The notes: generated from the letters alone by a model not told the origin. A stretch of 64,000 nt of DNA from Przewalskia tangutica (GCA_029844215.1 CM056721.1:8940368-9004367); one strand, 5' to 3'. Shown: positions 11,300-22,315, numbered from the stretch's first letter. Numbers and translations are program-made.

Positions 11300-12198
11300 A
11301 GGGGTGATAAATTGGACTCAAATTCAATTGACCCGCCCAATCCATCCAGATTTTAATGGGTTTGGGCATTGACATACTATTAAATGGGCTAAGTTTGGGC
11401 TAGTCCAACTTAACTCATTCATCTTGAACAACTTAAATCAACTCATTACATTAGCCCAAAGTAACTAATTTACTATTCTATTGTTTACCCAAGTCTTTTA
11501 TTTCATATATTTTTACTTATATAAAATAATTATTAAAAATATAAACCTTTTTCTTACCTCCTCCCCCTACCCGGCTACCCCCTCCACCTCATGCCCTACC
11601 CCATCCTCAAATTTCTTACCTACCCCCTCCTACCACATTCTCAAATTTTTATTTTTTATTTTTATAAAAAATAGGAACTTTCTTACCTCCCCGCCCTACC
11701 CACACCTACCCTCCAATCCACACCCATCCTCAAATTTCTATTTCATATTTTTTTTACTTTTTTAAACAATTTATAAAAAAAATCTTACCCCCCTCACCCC
11801 CACCCCATTCTCAAATATCTATTTTATATTTTTACTTTTATAAATAATTTATAAAAATATGAATTTTTTTCTTACCGCCGCCCCTATCCACACCTACCCC
11901 TTCCACTACCACCTCATCCTCAAATTTTTATTTCATATTTTTTTTGCTTTTATAAAAAATGAAAAAATTCTGAAAATATAATCTTATTTTAAAAATAAAT
12001 ATATGAAAAAATCAAATATCATACAAAATAAAATAACAACATAGTGGGTCAAGTTGAGTTATAACTCATCATTTAGTCCATCTTGACCCGTCCATCTTAG
12101 CCATGTAAGTTTTGGGCGGGTTGGACATTGACTCATCTACAACTTCAGTCCATCTTGACTCGCCCAACTTCAGCCCAAACGACTCATCTGTCACCCCT
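11300..12198. mobile_element. hAT-like MITE with AGGGGTGA termini
   Basis: Starts AGGGGTGATAAATTGGACTC and ends CATCTGTCACCCCT, about 899 bp, with inverted subterminal repeats around AATTGACCCGCCCAA. The centre holds alternating C-rich (CCTACCCC) and A/T tracts. It interrupts sequence that is continuous at 1930-2150. A truncated relative is at 22498-23350. Apparent ORFs here are low-complexity. Confidence 0.65.
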
Positions 12199-12818
12199 AA
12201 TAAAGAGCATAGATGTAAAATAGGTTTAGCCGTTTAGATTTTAATTGAGTCGTCTAAATTCATCCCATGGCTAAGGCCCAAGGTTAAAAAAAACTAATGC
12301 TATATATTTTAAACTTAACATATAAAATATATTTCTACATACATTTATTCGATTCGGTATATTTTTCGATTTTTTTTATAAAATAAAAAGTCTACCCTAA
12401 TTTTTGGTACAATTATATATTCATACCAACGTCTTTGGTTTTATTTTTAAAAATCTAAAATTCAATTTGGTACGATTTGTTCGTTCTGTCGGTTCAATCG
12501 GTTTTTAGAAAATATTGCCACCCCTAGATAATACTATTTATTAATTTATTTAGTTTAAAGCTTCTGTAATTTATGAAGTTATGTCTTTTTTCTTCTTATT
12601 TGATACACGTGAAGGTTAGGTTAGTTTATTTTTATTTATTGTTTTATTGTTTTAGTAAGTTTTTTGTTTATTTTTATGGTCTTTCAAAATTTCTATATTG
12701 TTTTTGTTATTATATAATTGTAAGAGCAAAACATTAAAATTTGAATTGACGAATTTTTTTAAGTCTGATTAATAGATAGTTAGAATTTTGGTATGCGAGT
12801 GTATGCATGTAGTGTATA
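12199..12818. other. Non-coding, degraded MITE-related sequence
   Basis: Continues the block seen at 1970-2150 (TCATCCCATGGCTAAGGCCC) and then a GGTTCAATCGG-type MITE end near 12495-12530. AT-rich sequence follows. No gene is seen. Confidence 0.5.
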
Positions 12819-13152
12819 TATGTGATTTATATAGTACAAAATAATGTTGTTTAGCTTATCTAACTAGTATTTAATTTACTGCTAAAGAATTTTCAACGAA
12901 AACTCCTGTTGATGTTTGGAATTTCCTATGAAAAGTTTGTACGAAATGTTTTTGACAAGTAAATTTTGATAAAATTCGTGGTTGTTACTAGTATTTATTT
13001 TTACAAATAATGACACCTCAAATACGATATTTTCAGGGGTATTACATTAATATACAAAAATATTATAATCCATAATGGTCGACTGCCATTGTAAGTTCAA
13101 TATTTATTTGAACTGACTTAAAGAAAATTATGGGTCCGCCACCATTGATCGA
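12819..13152. other. Left host flank of family A Copia
   Basis: Duplicated at 43619-43948. It ends with AAATTATGGGTCCGCCACCA and TTGATCGA, directly before the 5' LTR. An ATG at 13130 opens a frame that would join, in register, the small ORF on the far side of the Copia element (21735-21909). Confidence 0.6.
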
Positions 13153-13450
13153 TGAAAGTATACCGTGATATACACGGCATATACAATGCCTTGTGTATAT
13201 CGTGTATATCACGGAAACACAAAGCAATTTGGTCCGTGATATACCTGCTTATACACAATTTTAAGCTAGTTTTGGCAATATGTTTTTGTATATAATTAGC
13301 ATTGTACACTTACCATAAATGTAGAATTGTTTTACAAATAGAATAGGATTTTTGGAGTAGAATAGAAATTGAATTTTCCTTATTATAGAAATTGTAAATT
13401 GTATATATACTCATTCATTAATGAAAATAATCAAGGGATTATTTCTTTCA
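13153..13450 (+). repeat. 5' LTR of family A Copia
   Basis: Starts TGAAAGTATACCGTGATATA, ends GGATTATTTCTTTCA, 298 bp. Its first 60 bases form an inverted repeat of CACGGTATA-like words. It is followed at once by TGGTATCAGAAG, the primer-binding site. Confidence 0.88.
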
Positions 13451-13462
13451 TGGTATCAGAAG
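13451..13462 (+). promoter_or_regulatory. Primer-binding site (initiator tRNA-Met type)
   Basis: TGGTATCAGAAG directly follows the LTR terminal CA. It matches the usual plant Copia primer site TGGTATCAGAGC at 10 of 12 positions. The same site follows the LTR at 44247. Confidence 0.8.
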
Positions 13463-13600
13463 TTTAGCTCTCACATACCTCATTCTCCAAAAACTTCCGC
13501 TTCTCTCAGCTAAGTCGAAATTCCGAGCCCTTCCTCGATTTCCGAGACAGTTTCTACCTCCTCTCTTCTCAAATTTTATTCCAAATCCTTCAATCACCCT

Positions 13601-14284
13601 TTGGTATTTCGTTCGGCATCAAAGAGTCTGTTTCCTCATGCCCTTACTGTTTCTAAAATCAAGAACAACATCCCTATTGTTCTTGAGATGGAAAACTTCC
13701 AATATGCGACGTGGGCAGAAATGTTTAAAATTCACGCTATCTCACATCAAGTCCTCCATCACATAATTCCTCCAGATATTTCTCCCCCTGCGGAGGATCC
13801 TCGGTTATGGATCACTCTTGATGCTACCGTACTTCAGTGGATTTACTCCATTATTTCTACCGGCCTTTTACAGACGATCATTGAACCAGACACTACGGCT
13901 GTGGCTACTTGGAATAGATTGTGTGATATATTCCAGGACAACCAACATTCCACGTTGTCACCCTTGAGCATGAATTTTTCCAAGTCAACATGGATGATTT
14001 TCCAAATGTTTCAGCTTATTGTAAACGGCTCAAGGAATTGGCGGACCAACACCATAATGTTGGAGCGTCTGTTACCAATAATCGTCTTGTTCTACAAATG
14101 GTTGCAGGTCTATCTAAGGCCTATAATGGCATGGGGACTCTCTTCCGTCAAAATAATCCACTTCCACACTTTTATCAAGCCCGTTCGATGCTCACGTTAG
14201 AAGAGGTCGGTTTGGCCAAAAAGGCGGCTACCGACGCTAGTCTCATTGTCATGATGACTTCATCCGATAATTTTAAAGGTTTTG
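13601..14284 (+). pseudogene. Copia gag, first part
   Basis: Encodes a UBN2-type Copia gag: the N-terminal motif ENFQYATWAEMFKIH, then HHIIPPD and WNRLCDIFQDN, then in another frame FPNVSAYCKRLKELADQ and LVLQMVAGLSKAYNG. A frameshift near 13945-13990 separates the two halves, so it is not translatable as one protein. At 14280-14284 (TTTTG) the frame is broken by a solo LTR and resumes at 19761. The copy at 44397-45065 shares the frameshift and the insertion, so both predate the duplication. Confidence 0.88.
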
Positions 14285-15719
14285 TGTTAGGCATATTTTA
14301 TATGCACTTTTAGAGTCATTTTTAGTTAGTATTTTGCCTATTTTTGTTCAAATATGTGTTGTGTAGGATAGTTTTTTTTTTGAGTCACAACGGTTTAAAA
14401 AGGTAAAGTGGTGAAAAAGAGCAATAAGTGGGCAGAAAAGGAGGTTCCCGAGCCAAAATTGACGAAAGTTGGCAGTCCGGACAAAAGCAGAAGCAGGGTC
14501 GTAGTGCCCAAAGATCTGAGAGGCTACAGTGAATTCTGGCCTATGGCTGATCAGCGAACGCGGAAACCGTCGATCCGAATGGGAATTGGCCAAGGACAAG
14601 GAGGTCCAGGGTACACGTTTTTGGAGAATATAAAAAGCCCTTTGGGCTGATTTTTTTAGGAGTTACTCAAACCTTTCTTCACAACACAACATAGTTTTCT
14701 TGGAGGCTACAAGATTGAAGACTTGTTCCAAAGTATTTTCTTTTCTTTGCTTAATTTGGTTCTTAGCATGTCTATGGCTAGGAGCTAAACTTTTAATTAG
14801 GGTTTTTTTTTCGAATCGCTTGAACCTCGTCTTTATGAATTAATGCAGTATTTTCGTTTCTTCTTCATATAGTTAAGATTTATTCAATATTTGGTTTGAT
14901 TGTTTGATAATTAATTGTAAAATCCAGAAAAATTCATATATATATATATATACTATATCCCTACTAAAAAATATATATATATACAAGGGTGGTGGAAATA
15001 TACTACATCTCTTAGTGATGATTAATACTTGGACTTATGCATATCCTCTAATAACTATTATGCCTAAAAAAAAAAACGTCCATAATAAAAGCTTTCTTAT
15101 AAAATTATGTTCTATGGGATTCTCTTTCACATATTTTTTTTTATTGTGTTAAATTAGCCTACCTTTAATTACTTGATGAACTTTACAAATTCTACAGTTT
15201 ATTTGTATTAACCAAAGGTTGGCTAAGTGATTAACGAATAAATAAGTGACATAATGTTTTTGCTGGGAAATCAATCAGCCTTTAACCACTCATATATGTA
15301 AATGTTTCTACTAGGGAAAATGAATGGAGAATTAATAAACCCTCTTTAATTTTCCTTCAATCCCTTGTCCTTCCACCTCCTACAAACACCTTTACTTATA
15401 CATTATACTTGGCACAAACAAAGGACTAGCACAAAAAATAAAAAATCAGAAAAAAAAATAAGTGAACAAGAAGAAAACAAATCTGAAAGTTTTCAAGAGG
15501 GCAAGAAGAATAATAATAAAATACTAGGGAGCAAGGGTCATGTTTTGCAACCGAACAACAATCATTTTTACGCTTACAATGTGAGTTTTCTCACTCAGAA
15601 ATTCTTGGTAACATCCTTTATTTTTAGTTCAATACATGTTAGAATAAGAATTGAGTGTTGAAAAGAAATACTGAACTTTTGATTGTTTAGATAACTAGTT
15701 GCGTCATGAACTTTACGAA

Positions 15720-16400
15720 CTGTTCTCACTGAGTTATAATTGTTAGAATTTGATGAAATTCGGAAGAGTGGTACACCTCTCTAATATGATCATATAGAAC
15801 CAAAAATGAGGTAAAATGGACATACGGTTTGAAAGTTATCATAGTTCAAAGTTCCTGCCTTAGATTTGGCCGAAATTCGGAAAGGCATAATTACGAATTG
15901 TTTTTATTGAGTTTTACTTATTAGAATTATATGAAAATTTACATGGTTGTAAATCTCTCTGTTATGGACAGATATAGATAAATAGTTATTAAAACGGACT
16001 TACGAGTTGAGATTTATTGTAGTTTGAAGTTGCTGCCTCGGATTCGTCGGAATCCAGAAGGGCAGGACGTTGAAACGTAAAACTGTACTAATCTGTGGGG
16101 AATATGAAAATTGTTGCTAAATTAAAGTTCTAGATATCTTTGTTGTGGACATTTTGAGACCTTACAGGGGTCTATCCGACTTACGTATTGAGAGTTATCG
16201 CTGTTTAAAGTTTCTGCCTCGGATCTATCGAGATCCAGGAAGGGCAGCGAATAAAAGTGTAAAACTGTACCAAATGGTACGGAATATGAAAGGATGGTTC
16301 ACATGGAGACGTGTATCTCTCTGTTCTCGTCGTTTTGAGATTTTATGGGGCTTGAACGGGTTTACAGATTAGGAGTTATGACTATTCTAAGATTGGGTGT
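15720..16400. repeat. Diffuse ~170-bp repeats within the Del-like LTR
   Basis: Four degraded units share words such as TGCCTCGGAT, CGGAATCCAGAAGGGCAG and TACTAATTTGTGG-like strings, spaced about 160-180 bp apart. They are part of the LTR and non-coding. Confidence 0.55.
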
Positions 16401-16645
16401 TGTTTAATAAAAATTCTGCCGAAACAAATTTCATGTGGCTGTTTTGAGGATATATTTGTGTTAGTTACCCAAAGTAGTTTTAAATGAAATTTGGTACAGT
16501 GAAATATCCCCGTCTTACCTTAGTTTCCGCTTGAGAAACACCTTAGTTGGAGTTATGGTTAAAATGTTATAATCGTTACAAGTATGAATGACAGAATGTT
16601 AGAAAAGAGAATAGTATTTATTCGATCTTCTGAAAAATATGAAAA

Positions 16646-17160
16646 GTGAATACGTGTTCACATAAATATATAAATATATAATGGATCGGGTTGCATGCCG
16701 CAACAAAACGTAAAGTGAATACGCGTTCACAAATACGTAAACATAATGGATCGGGTTGCACGCCGCAACAAAACGTAAAGTGAATATGTGTTCACAAATA
16801 CGTAAATATAATGGATCGGGTTGCGCGCAACAAAGCGTAAAGTGAATACGCGTTCACAAATACGTAAACATAATGGATCGGGTTGCGCGCGCAACAAAGC
16901 GTAAAGTGAATATGTGTTCACAAATACGTAAATATAATGGATCGGGTTGCACGCGCAACAAAGCGTAAAGTGAATACGCGTTCACAAATCACGTAAACAT
17001 AATGGATCGGGTTGCGCACGCAACAAAGCGTAAAGTGAATACGTGTTCACAAATATGTAAATATAATGGATCGGGTTGCACGCCGCAACAAATATGAAAG
17101 ATGAATACATGTTCATCTATATATAAATATGAAAAGTGAATACACGTTCACAAATATATA
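16646..17160. repeat. Tandem array of ~64-bp units with alternating types
   Basis: The motif GTGAATAC recurs at 16646, 16715, 16842, 16970, 17035 and 17136, with variant GTGAATATG at 16780 and 16906, giving spacings of 62-69 bp. Each unit holds GTGAATACGCGTTCAC (stem GTGAA/TTCAC), ATAATGGATCGGGTTGC and CGCAACAAA (stem GTTGC/GCAAC). Units alternate between ACGCG...GTAAACATA and ATGTG...GTAAATATA. The last two units (from about 17100) are degraded. Confidence 0.9.
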
Positions 17161-17595
17161 AATGTAATAAACATGTGGAAATGCGAGGAATGTCTTAACA
17201 TATAATACGAGATAAAATGAAGTGTTAGTTAAGCGAGAATTTCCTATGAGGAGTTGTTGCATATTTAAAAATGTTGTAACCTGATATGTTTTTGCAATAT
17301 GCTTATTACGTTATAATGTGATTGCGCTTGGAATATTGTGGTGTTACTTTGAATTGCAGGGTAAGGTTCTCACTCATTGGATGGTAGGTGACTCTTTATT
17401 TAACATGTTTGAAAGCGTGATAGAGGAAAGGCTCCACACGAGGCTAGCGATCGTCCATGACCTTTTGTCATACCAAGTCCATTGTTTCGGGCTTGGTACT
17501 CGTCAGGTTCAGAATGTCAGTTCCAATGTCTCGGGAAATGCCCGTGTGGAATGGTCTTCCTTCCAACTTAGAATAATATTTGTCAGTATGTCTAT

Positions 17596-18984
17596 TGATG
17601 CGCGTAATATGCACACACTTTAAACGCAAGTGCACGTTATCGTATCAAGTAGTATAGTCTTAGATAAGACCGAATATCGTCCTCTGGGATTAGGGTTCAA
17701 GTACCAATTGTCTATTTTCTAGTATCTATTTGGTGAATTAATGAGTGATTGGTTGTTTATGACTAAGAATTATAAAAGCTAATTAATTATAAAGATTTAA
17801 TTCAGATGTGATGAGAATAGGGCTTCTATGTATCCTTACTATCCGCTTATGTTACTTACTAATGCATTACTTATGGTGTTCTTCTTTTGGAGAAAGCGGG
17901 TTTACGAAATCGTTTTATACTCCGTTAGGTTATATAAACACTCGACCCAGTATTGTTCCTTACCTAACTTTCGATAAGGGTAACTCTATAGGAGGATTAA
18001 GCACAAAAACCTAGTTGGCCAGTCGCACAATGCGCAAAATTAGGGTTGTTAAGCCTCTCATCAACGCTACAAATCTAATTGAGGTATTTTCATCCCCAAT
18101 TCAAGACCGTCTACCCAACTTACAAGATATTCACAATCCTCCTTTCGAATCGATTAGAAATCATATAGTGATAACTAGTTGTCAATTAGCTACCAAGAAT
18201 TCAACTCAATTATTGGATAGATCTCTCAATAAGAATAATAACCATAAGCATGCATTACTTTATAACATAAGGTTCAAGAATTCAACATAGAAAGCCACTA
18301 TAAGAGAATTAGTTCCTAGCCATGAATATGACAAGAACTAATTCAAAGTTCATCATGCAAAACTGAATTAAAGAAAAGAAAAGAAAAGAAATTACTAATG
18401 TTTGGGTCTCGATCTCTGAGCAAGAAAACCTTGTGTTTGGCAAGAAAGGAACCACTTGAAAAGCGCTAGGGTTCTCCTTTTATAGGTTTAAAGCGTCTCC
18501 TTCTTTTCCTTCGGGCTGGCCCAAAAATCCGTCAAAAGACCTAATTTTTCAGCGTCGGCGCGCGGCCCTGCTGTCGGCGCGCGGCTAAAGTCTGCAATAC
18601 CGGGTGTTTTGGCGCGCGGCCGATATCTGTATGCGAGGCGCGCGGCCACTGCGGCTCTGTGGCTTCCGGATGTTTAGCGCCGCGGCTATTCAGTCTCACG
18701 AGGCGCGCATGCTGAATCTTCTGCGAACTTCTACGAATAATAAGCGCGCGACCGCTTCAGCTGCGAGGCGCGCGTGCCAGTGCAGATTCGGCCTCGTTTG
18801 CCACTTTCTCAGTTTTATTTCTAGTACCTCTCTTTTTTCCCCTTTTTTATCCTTTTTTTTATTTTTTTAGCCACTTTGACTCAAAAGAAAGAAAATCTAT
18901 CCTAATACGACACTTTGTATGTACAAAACGGGACAAAAGACTAACTAGACTGACTCAAAAGGTGTATATAAAATACACCGATCA
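17596..18984 (-). mobile_element. Athila-like Gypsy solo LTR, minus strand
   Basis: Starts on the + strand TGATGCGCGTAATATGCAC and ends AATACACCGATCA, which is the reverse of the family at 2238 and 46364. Perfect target duplication TCTAT lies at 17591-17595 and 18985-18989. Length 1389 bp, with no internal region. A GC-rich stretch (18540-18790) full of GGCGCGCGGCC is characteristic of this LTR family. Confidence 0.92.
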
Positions 18985-19760
18985 TCTATGTAGAAACAAT
19001 ATTTGCACGAGCATGGGCTCGCGTTATATTTTCAATAAAGTCATAAACAAATTTCTTTATTGTTATTTTTATTAATAGCTCCGTATTTGAATATAAATTT
19101 AAATTCCTAAATAAAGAGAATTAAATGGTGCTCCTGGTGGAAAATAATTGTCCAGGTGCCATCACGCCCTAAGTAAAGACTTAGGAAAATTTGGGGCGTG
19201 ACATTAATTGATCACTAGTTATCATCACGTATATGATTTCGAATCAAGAACCGAGAGGGGAGATTTGGATATGTTGTAGTTGAATAAACATAAGTTAAAA
19301 TCGTGGACGAAAGTACCCCGATACTCGAATAGCTTTATAGGTTATTGTTCTTAATTCTCCTATGTGGTAAAATCTATCATAGAAATATAGAAGATTTCTG
19401 CACTGGGGTTGAACATTTATATATCTTAACCGTAATATAAAACAGTCTAGTTAACTTGTTATCTTAACATAGAAGAAGAACATTTATTGTTGCATTGAGG
19501 ATTAAAGCGAGTGGATAGTCGAGGAGATTGTAAACCCTATTTCCACCATAACTGATTCAAATAAAGTATTTTAGTTAATTTCTGCAATTACTTCAGTAGT
19601 TTATAGATAAAACCAAAACAAAATATCGATAGTCAAATAGATAACTTAGGATAAATGTTTGGTAATTGAAAACCGATCCACGAGGGCGATATTGGTCTTA
19701 CCAAGACTATATTACTTGAAGCGTCACATACTGCGTAAGGAATAAGCAAATTCGCTAACA

Positions 19761-20110
19761 TTTTGTTGATAATTCAGGCCAAAATCATGCTCACGGTGGA
19801 CGCAAGAAAAATTGGAAAATAATGGCAAAAATCGTGATGGCAGTCGTGGTAGTTCCGACAGTGGTGTGGGAGGCCAAAACAATGGCAGTGGGCCCCAATA
19901 TGATGGCAGTGGGCCGCATGCCAACTAGTTCAAGCCATGGGCCGCATGCCAACTGGTTCGACCATGGGCATTGGCGATGAGGTTGGGCTAGTAGCCCAAC
20001 GACTTATTTTTCACCTTCAGTCCGCGGGCGGTGGGCCACGGTTACGGGCCTGAAGCGATAGTGAGGCCTGCTTGGGCCTCGACCCCTACATGTTTTCCAT
20101 GCTACGACCC
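19761..20110 (+). pseudogene. Copia gag, nucleocapsid end
   Basis: Resumes the family A gag frame exactly at the second TTTTG of the solo LTR insertion. It reads a Gly/Asn/His-rich nucleocapsid-like tract (HAHGGRK, SRGSS, GGQNNGSG). A frameshift occurs in the first 60 bases. Copy 2 carries the same sequence at 46256-46363 before an Athila-like LTR cuts it. Confidence 0.7.
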
Positions 20111-20148
20111 CCAATCCTATTCCGACACCTATAGATATTAAAGCCGAC

Positions 20149-20506
20149 ATGCATACACTTGGATTGAATCCTCAATACGTGAATTGGTACATGGACACCG
20201 TCGCCACTTCTCACATGACATCCGACCAAGGTACTCTCTCGTCTTATTTCAATTTGAGCAATTGTGGCATAATTATTGGTAATGGCAACTCAATTCCAAT
20301 TTGTGGTTACGGTCATACAACTTTGTCTCCTCCATCCACCTCTTGTATTGAAAAATGTCCTTCATGCCCCTCACTTAATTAAAAATTTGGTGTCTGTCCG
20401 AAAATTCACCACTGATAATTGGGTTTCTGTTGATTTTGATCTTTTTGAATTTTCTGTGAAGGATTTCAAGACGGGGATACCTATCATGCGATGTGATAGT
20501 ATGTGA
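20149..20506 (+). pseudogene. Copia protease remnant
   Basis: NWYMDTVATSHMTSDQ is the Copia aspartic protease site, normally WYMDTGATSHMT; the active-site Gly is Val here. VLHAPHLIKNLVSVRKF follows in a second frame, so a frameshift lies near 20345. Confidence 0.85.
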
Positions 20507-20579
20507 GATCTTTATCCTATCACGCCCGTATACAGTCTCTCGAGTTAAGTCTTGTCATCTACATTTGCAACTTTAGTTT

Positions 20580-21050
20580 CTTCCTTGTGGCATGCACGTT
20601 TGGGTCACCCTGGGTCGTCCATTGTTTCTTCCTTGCATAAAAGTAATTTTATTTCTTGTAAGGGTACGCATAGTACTCCAATTTTTTAATCATGTCCTTT
20701 AGGAAAATATGTTAGATTATCATTTGTAACATCTACTTCTCGTACTTTAATGTCATTTGATATTATTCATAGCGATTTATGGATATCTCCTATTTTAAGT
20801 GATGTGGGTCATCGTTATAATGTTCTATTTTTGGATGATTATTCTAAATTTTCATGGTCTTTTCCGTTAGAGAAAAAATCACAAGTTTTTTCCACATTCT
20901 TAAAATTTAGAACATTCATCCGTACTCAATTTGATCGGAAAATAAAAAATATTCAATGTGATAATGCAAAGAATGTGATAATGAGTTGTTTTAGAACTTT
21001 TGTGATACTAATGGCATAGTTTGTTGTTTCTCTTGTCCTCATACTTCCTC
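20580..21050 (+). pseudogene. Copia integrase remnant, truncated
   Basis: LWHARLGHPGSS is the integrase zinc-binding start. It is followed by FDIIHSDLWISPI (first catalytic Asp), FLDDYSKFSWSFPL and IQCDNAKNV (second Asp). Stops and frameshifts are present. The remainder, with the third catalytic residue and all of reverse transcriptase, is deleted; RNase H sequence begins at about 21105. Confidence 0.85.
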
Positions 21051-21104
21051 ACAAAATGGAAAAGTCTAACGAAAAAATCATACCATCAATAAGATTGTCC
21101 GAAC

Positions 21105-21400
21105 TTTATTGGTCATGTAATCTTCTTCTAGAACTTCAATGTCCTATTCAGAAAGCTACCATGGTTTATTGTGATAATATTAGTGTTGTCTATCTTTCTG
21201 GTAATCATGTTCAACATCAGCGCACTAAACATATCAAGATGGATATCCACTTCATTCGAGAAAAGGTAGCTCTAGACAAGTACGCGTCTTACATGTCCCT
21301 TCTAGGTACCAAATTGTTGACATCTTTAATAAGGTCTTCCCTCGGTTCTGTTTGAAGATTTTAGGGACAATCTCATCGTACGACAACCCCACCTATGACT
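21105..21400 (+). pseudogene. Copia RNase H C-terminal remnant, family A
   Basis: Reads LYWSCNLLLELQCPIQKATM, YCDNISVVYLSGNHVQHQRT and KHIKMDIHFIREKVA, then in another frame RVLHVPSRYQI-like sequence before the polypurine tract GCGGGGGTG (21401-21409). It is fused to truncated integrase by an internal deletion of roughly 1.5-2 kb relative to a full Copia. Confidence 0.85.
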
Positions 21401-21409
21401 GCGGGGGTG

Positions 21410-21729
21410 TGAAAGTATATCGTGATATACACGGTATACACGGCATATACAATGTCTTGTGTATACCGTGTATATCACATAAACACAAAGTAATTTGGTT
21501 CGTGATATACCTGCCTAGTATACACGGTTTTAAGCTAGTTTTGGTAATGGTTTTTGTATATAATTAGCATTGTACACTTATCATAATTGTAGAATTCTTA
21601 TACAACTAGAATAGACTTTTGAAAGTAGAATAAAAATAGAATTTTTCATATTATGAAAATTATAAATTGTATATATATTATATACTCACTCATTCATTAA
21701 TAAAAATAATGAATGAATTATTTTTTTCG
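21410..21729 (+). repeat. 3' LTR of family A Copia
   Basis: Starts TGAAAGTATATCGTGATATA after the polypurine tract and ends TTATTTTTTTCG (terminal CA changed to CG), 320 bp. Compared with the 5' LTR it has an extra GGTATACAC near its start and a longer TATATATTATATACTC stretch, so the two LTRs have diverged noticeably. Confidence 0.85.
21422..21478. repeat. Perfect 20-bp inverted repeat in the LTR
   Basis: GTGATATACACGGTATACAC (21422-21441) is the exact reverse complement of GTGTATACCGTGTATATCAC (21459-21478), with a 17-base loop. The other LTR copies at 23885 and 39517 keep it with few changes; the 5' LTRs have a shorter version. Confidence 0.95.
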
Positions 21730-21734
21730 GTCGA

Positions 21735-21909
21735 TCATTTAATTAAGTCAGTAAGAAAATGGCAAATTGGTCTTATTGGAGTTGAAGCGAGGTGGCTGAA
21801 GGGAGTTCACATAGAAGAATCTCCATTGGAGAAGACAATGTGTGGATATTGTCACTTAAGAAGTAGGCCATATATAGTTACTGTTACCGTACCTGCCTTT
21901 AAATGGTAG
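21735..21909 (+). other. 3' half of a small ORF beside the Copia LTR, copy 2
   Basis: Same open frame as at 10503-10682, ending PAFKW and stop at 21907-21909; one residue differs (Leu for Val after KWQIG). This is the direct right flank of the bounded family A element, so joining it to 13130-13152 gives the pre-insertion locus, an ORF of about 65 codons. No recognised family. Confidence 0.4.
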
Positions 21910-22315
21910 AATCGGATACTTATAAGGACTTGAAGTTTGAACTTGTCGACTGCCTTTTAATTTTGATGTCTTAATCTGGTTTTTCTTTATATTCTCAATT
22001 CTCATGCTTAATCAGAAATCATCATGTACCAAAATTAGTTGGCAAATATTAGGATACCAGTTGTCCGTACGAGTAGCTGAACTGATTTTCAAAAAGGATA
22101 ATTGGAAAAAAGATTAGGACACCAATATCTATGTACAACATTAGTAGAGTATATTTTTCATGGAAATCAATGCTACCATGTTTTTTGTAGTTCCCAAAAC
22201 AAAGTACCTAATTCAGTTTGTGTTTTGTTTAGTGTATTTTCTTTAGCTTATTTGATTGTGTTAGTTATTGTTCTTTTTTGTTCGAATTCATTTTATACTG
22301 TTTTAATTCTTTATC

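Larger units (their letters stand above)
14916..19203 (-). mobile_element. Del/Tekay-like Gypsy solo LTR, minus strand, interrupted
   Basis: On the minus strand it begins TGTCACGCCCCAAATTTTCC, the style of Del/Tekay LTRs, and ends GGATTTTACA. Target duplication TTAAT lies at 14911-14915 and 19204-19208. The second copy of the locus (45690) lacks it, which gives an empty site. About 2.9 kb remain without the nested solo LTR at 17596. It contains two kinds of internal repeats: a diffuse ~170-bp unit (about 15720-16400) and a tight ~64-bp array (16646-17160). Short ORFs in it are not coding. Confidence 0.8.
14285..19760 (+). mobile_element. Gypsy-type solo LTR inserted in Copia gag (itself interrupted)
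   Basis: Starts TGTTAGGCATATTTTATATG, ends GCAAATTCGCTAACA, and is flanked by perfect 5-bp duplications TTTTG (14280-14284, 19761-19765). The ends form the inverted repeat TGTTAG/CTAACA. A TATAAAAAGCCC promoter motif lies near 14628. It is related to the Athila-like LTRs at 2238 and 46364. Removing the nested 4.29 kb leaves about 1.18 kb, matching the uninterrupted copy at 45066-46255 (1190 bp). Confidence 0.88.
13153..21729 (+). mobile_element. Ty1/Copia retrotransposon, family A, with nested insertions and an internal deletion
   Basis: Bounded by a 5' LTR (13153-13450) and a 3' LTR (21410-21729). Flanking ATCGA (13148-13152) and GTCGA (21730-21734) look like a target duplication with one mismatch. 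It carries a primer-binding site, gag, protease, the first part of integrase and the end of RNase H. Reverse transcriptase is deleted. A solo LTR (14285-19760) that is itself multiply interrupted sits in gag. Without that insert the element is only about 3.1 kb, against roughly 5 kb for an intact Copia. Confidence 0.85.

Noticed and set aside
11481..11765. Pro/Ser-rich ORF
   Set aside because: Arises from alternating C-rich and AT-rich tracts inside a MITE.
13451..13462. tRNA-like sequence (initiator Met complement) as a tRNA gene
   Set aside because: Only the short primer-binding complement after the LTR is present; no cloverleaf can be formed.
16727..16921. Repetitive minus-strand ORF with recurring VFTLRFVARNP
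   Set aside because: It is a translation of the tandem array within an LTR.
16646..17160. Regular repeats with palindromic parts, resembling a CRISPR array
   Set aside because: The whole ~64-bp unit repeats, with no unique spacers, inside a plant LTR and with no cas-like genes.
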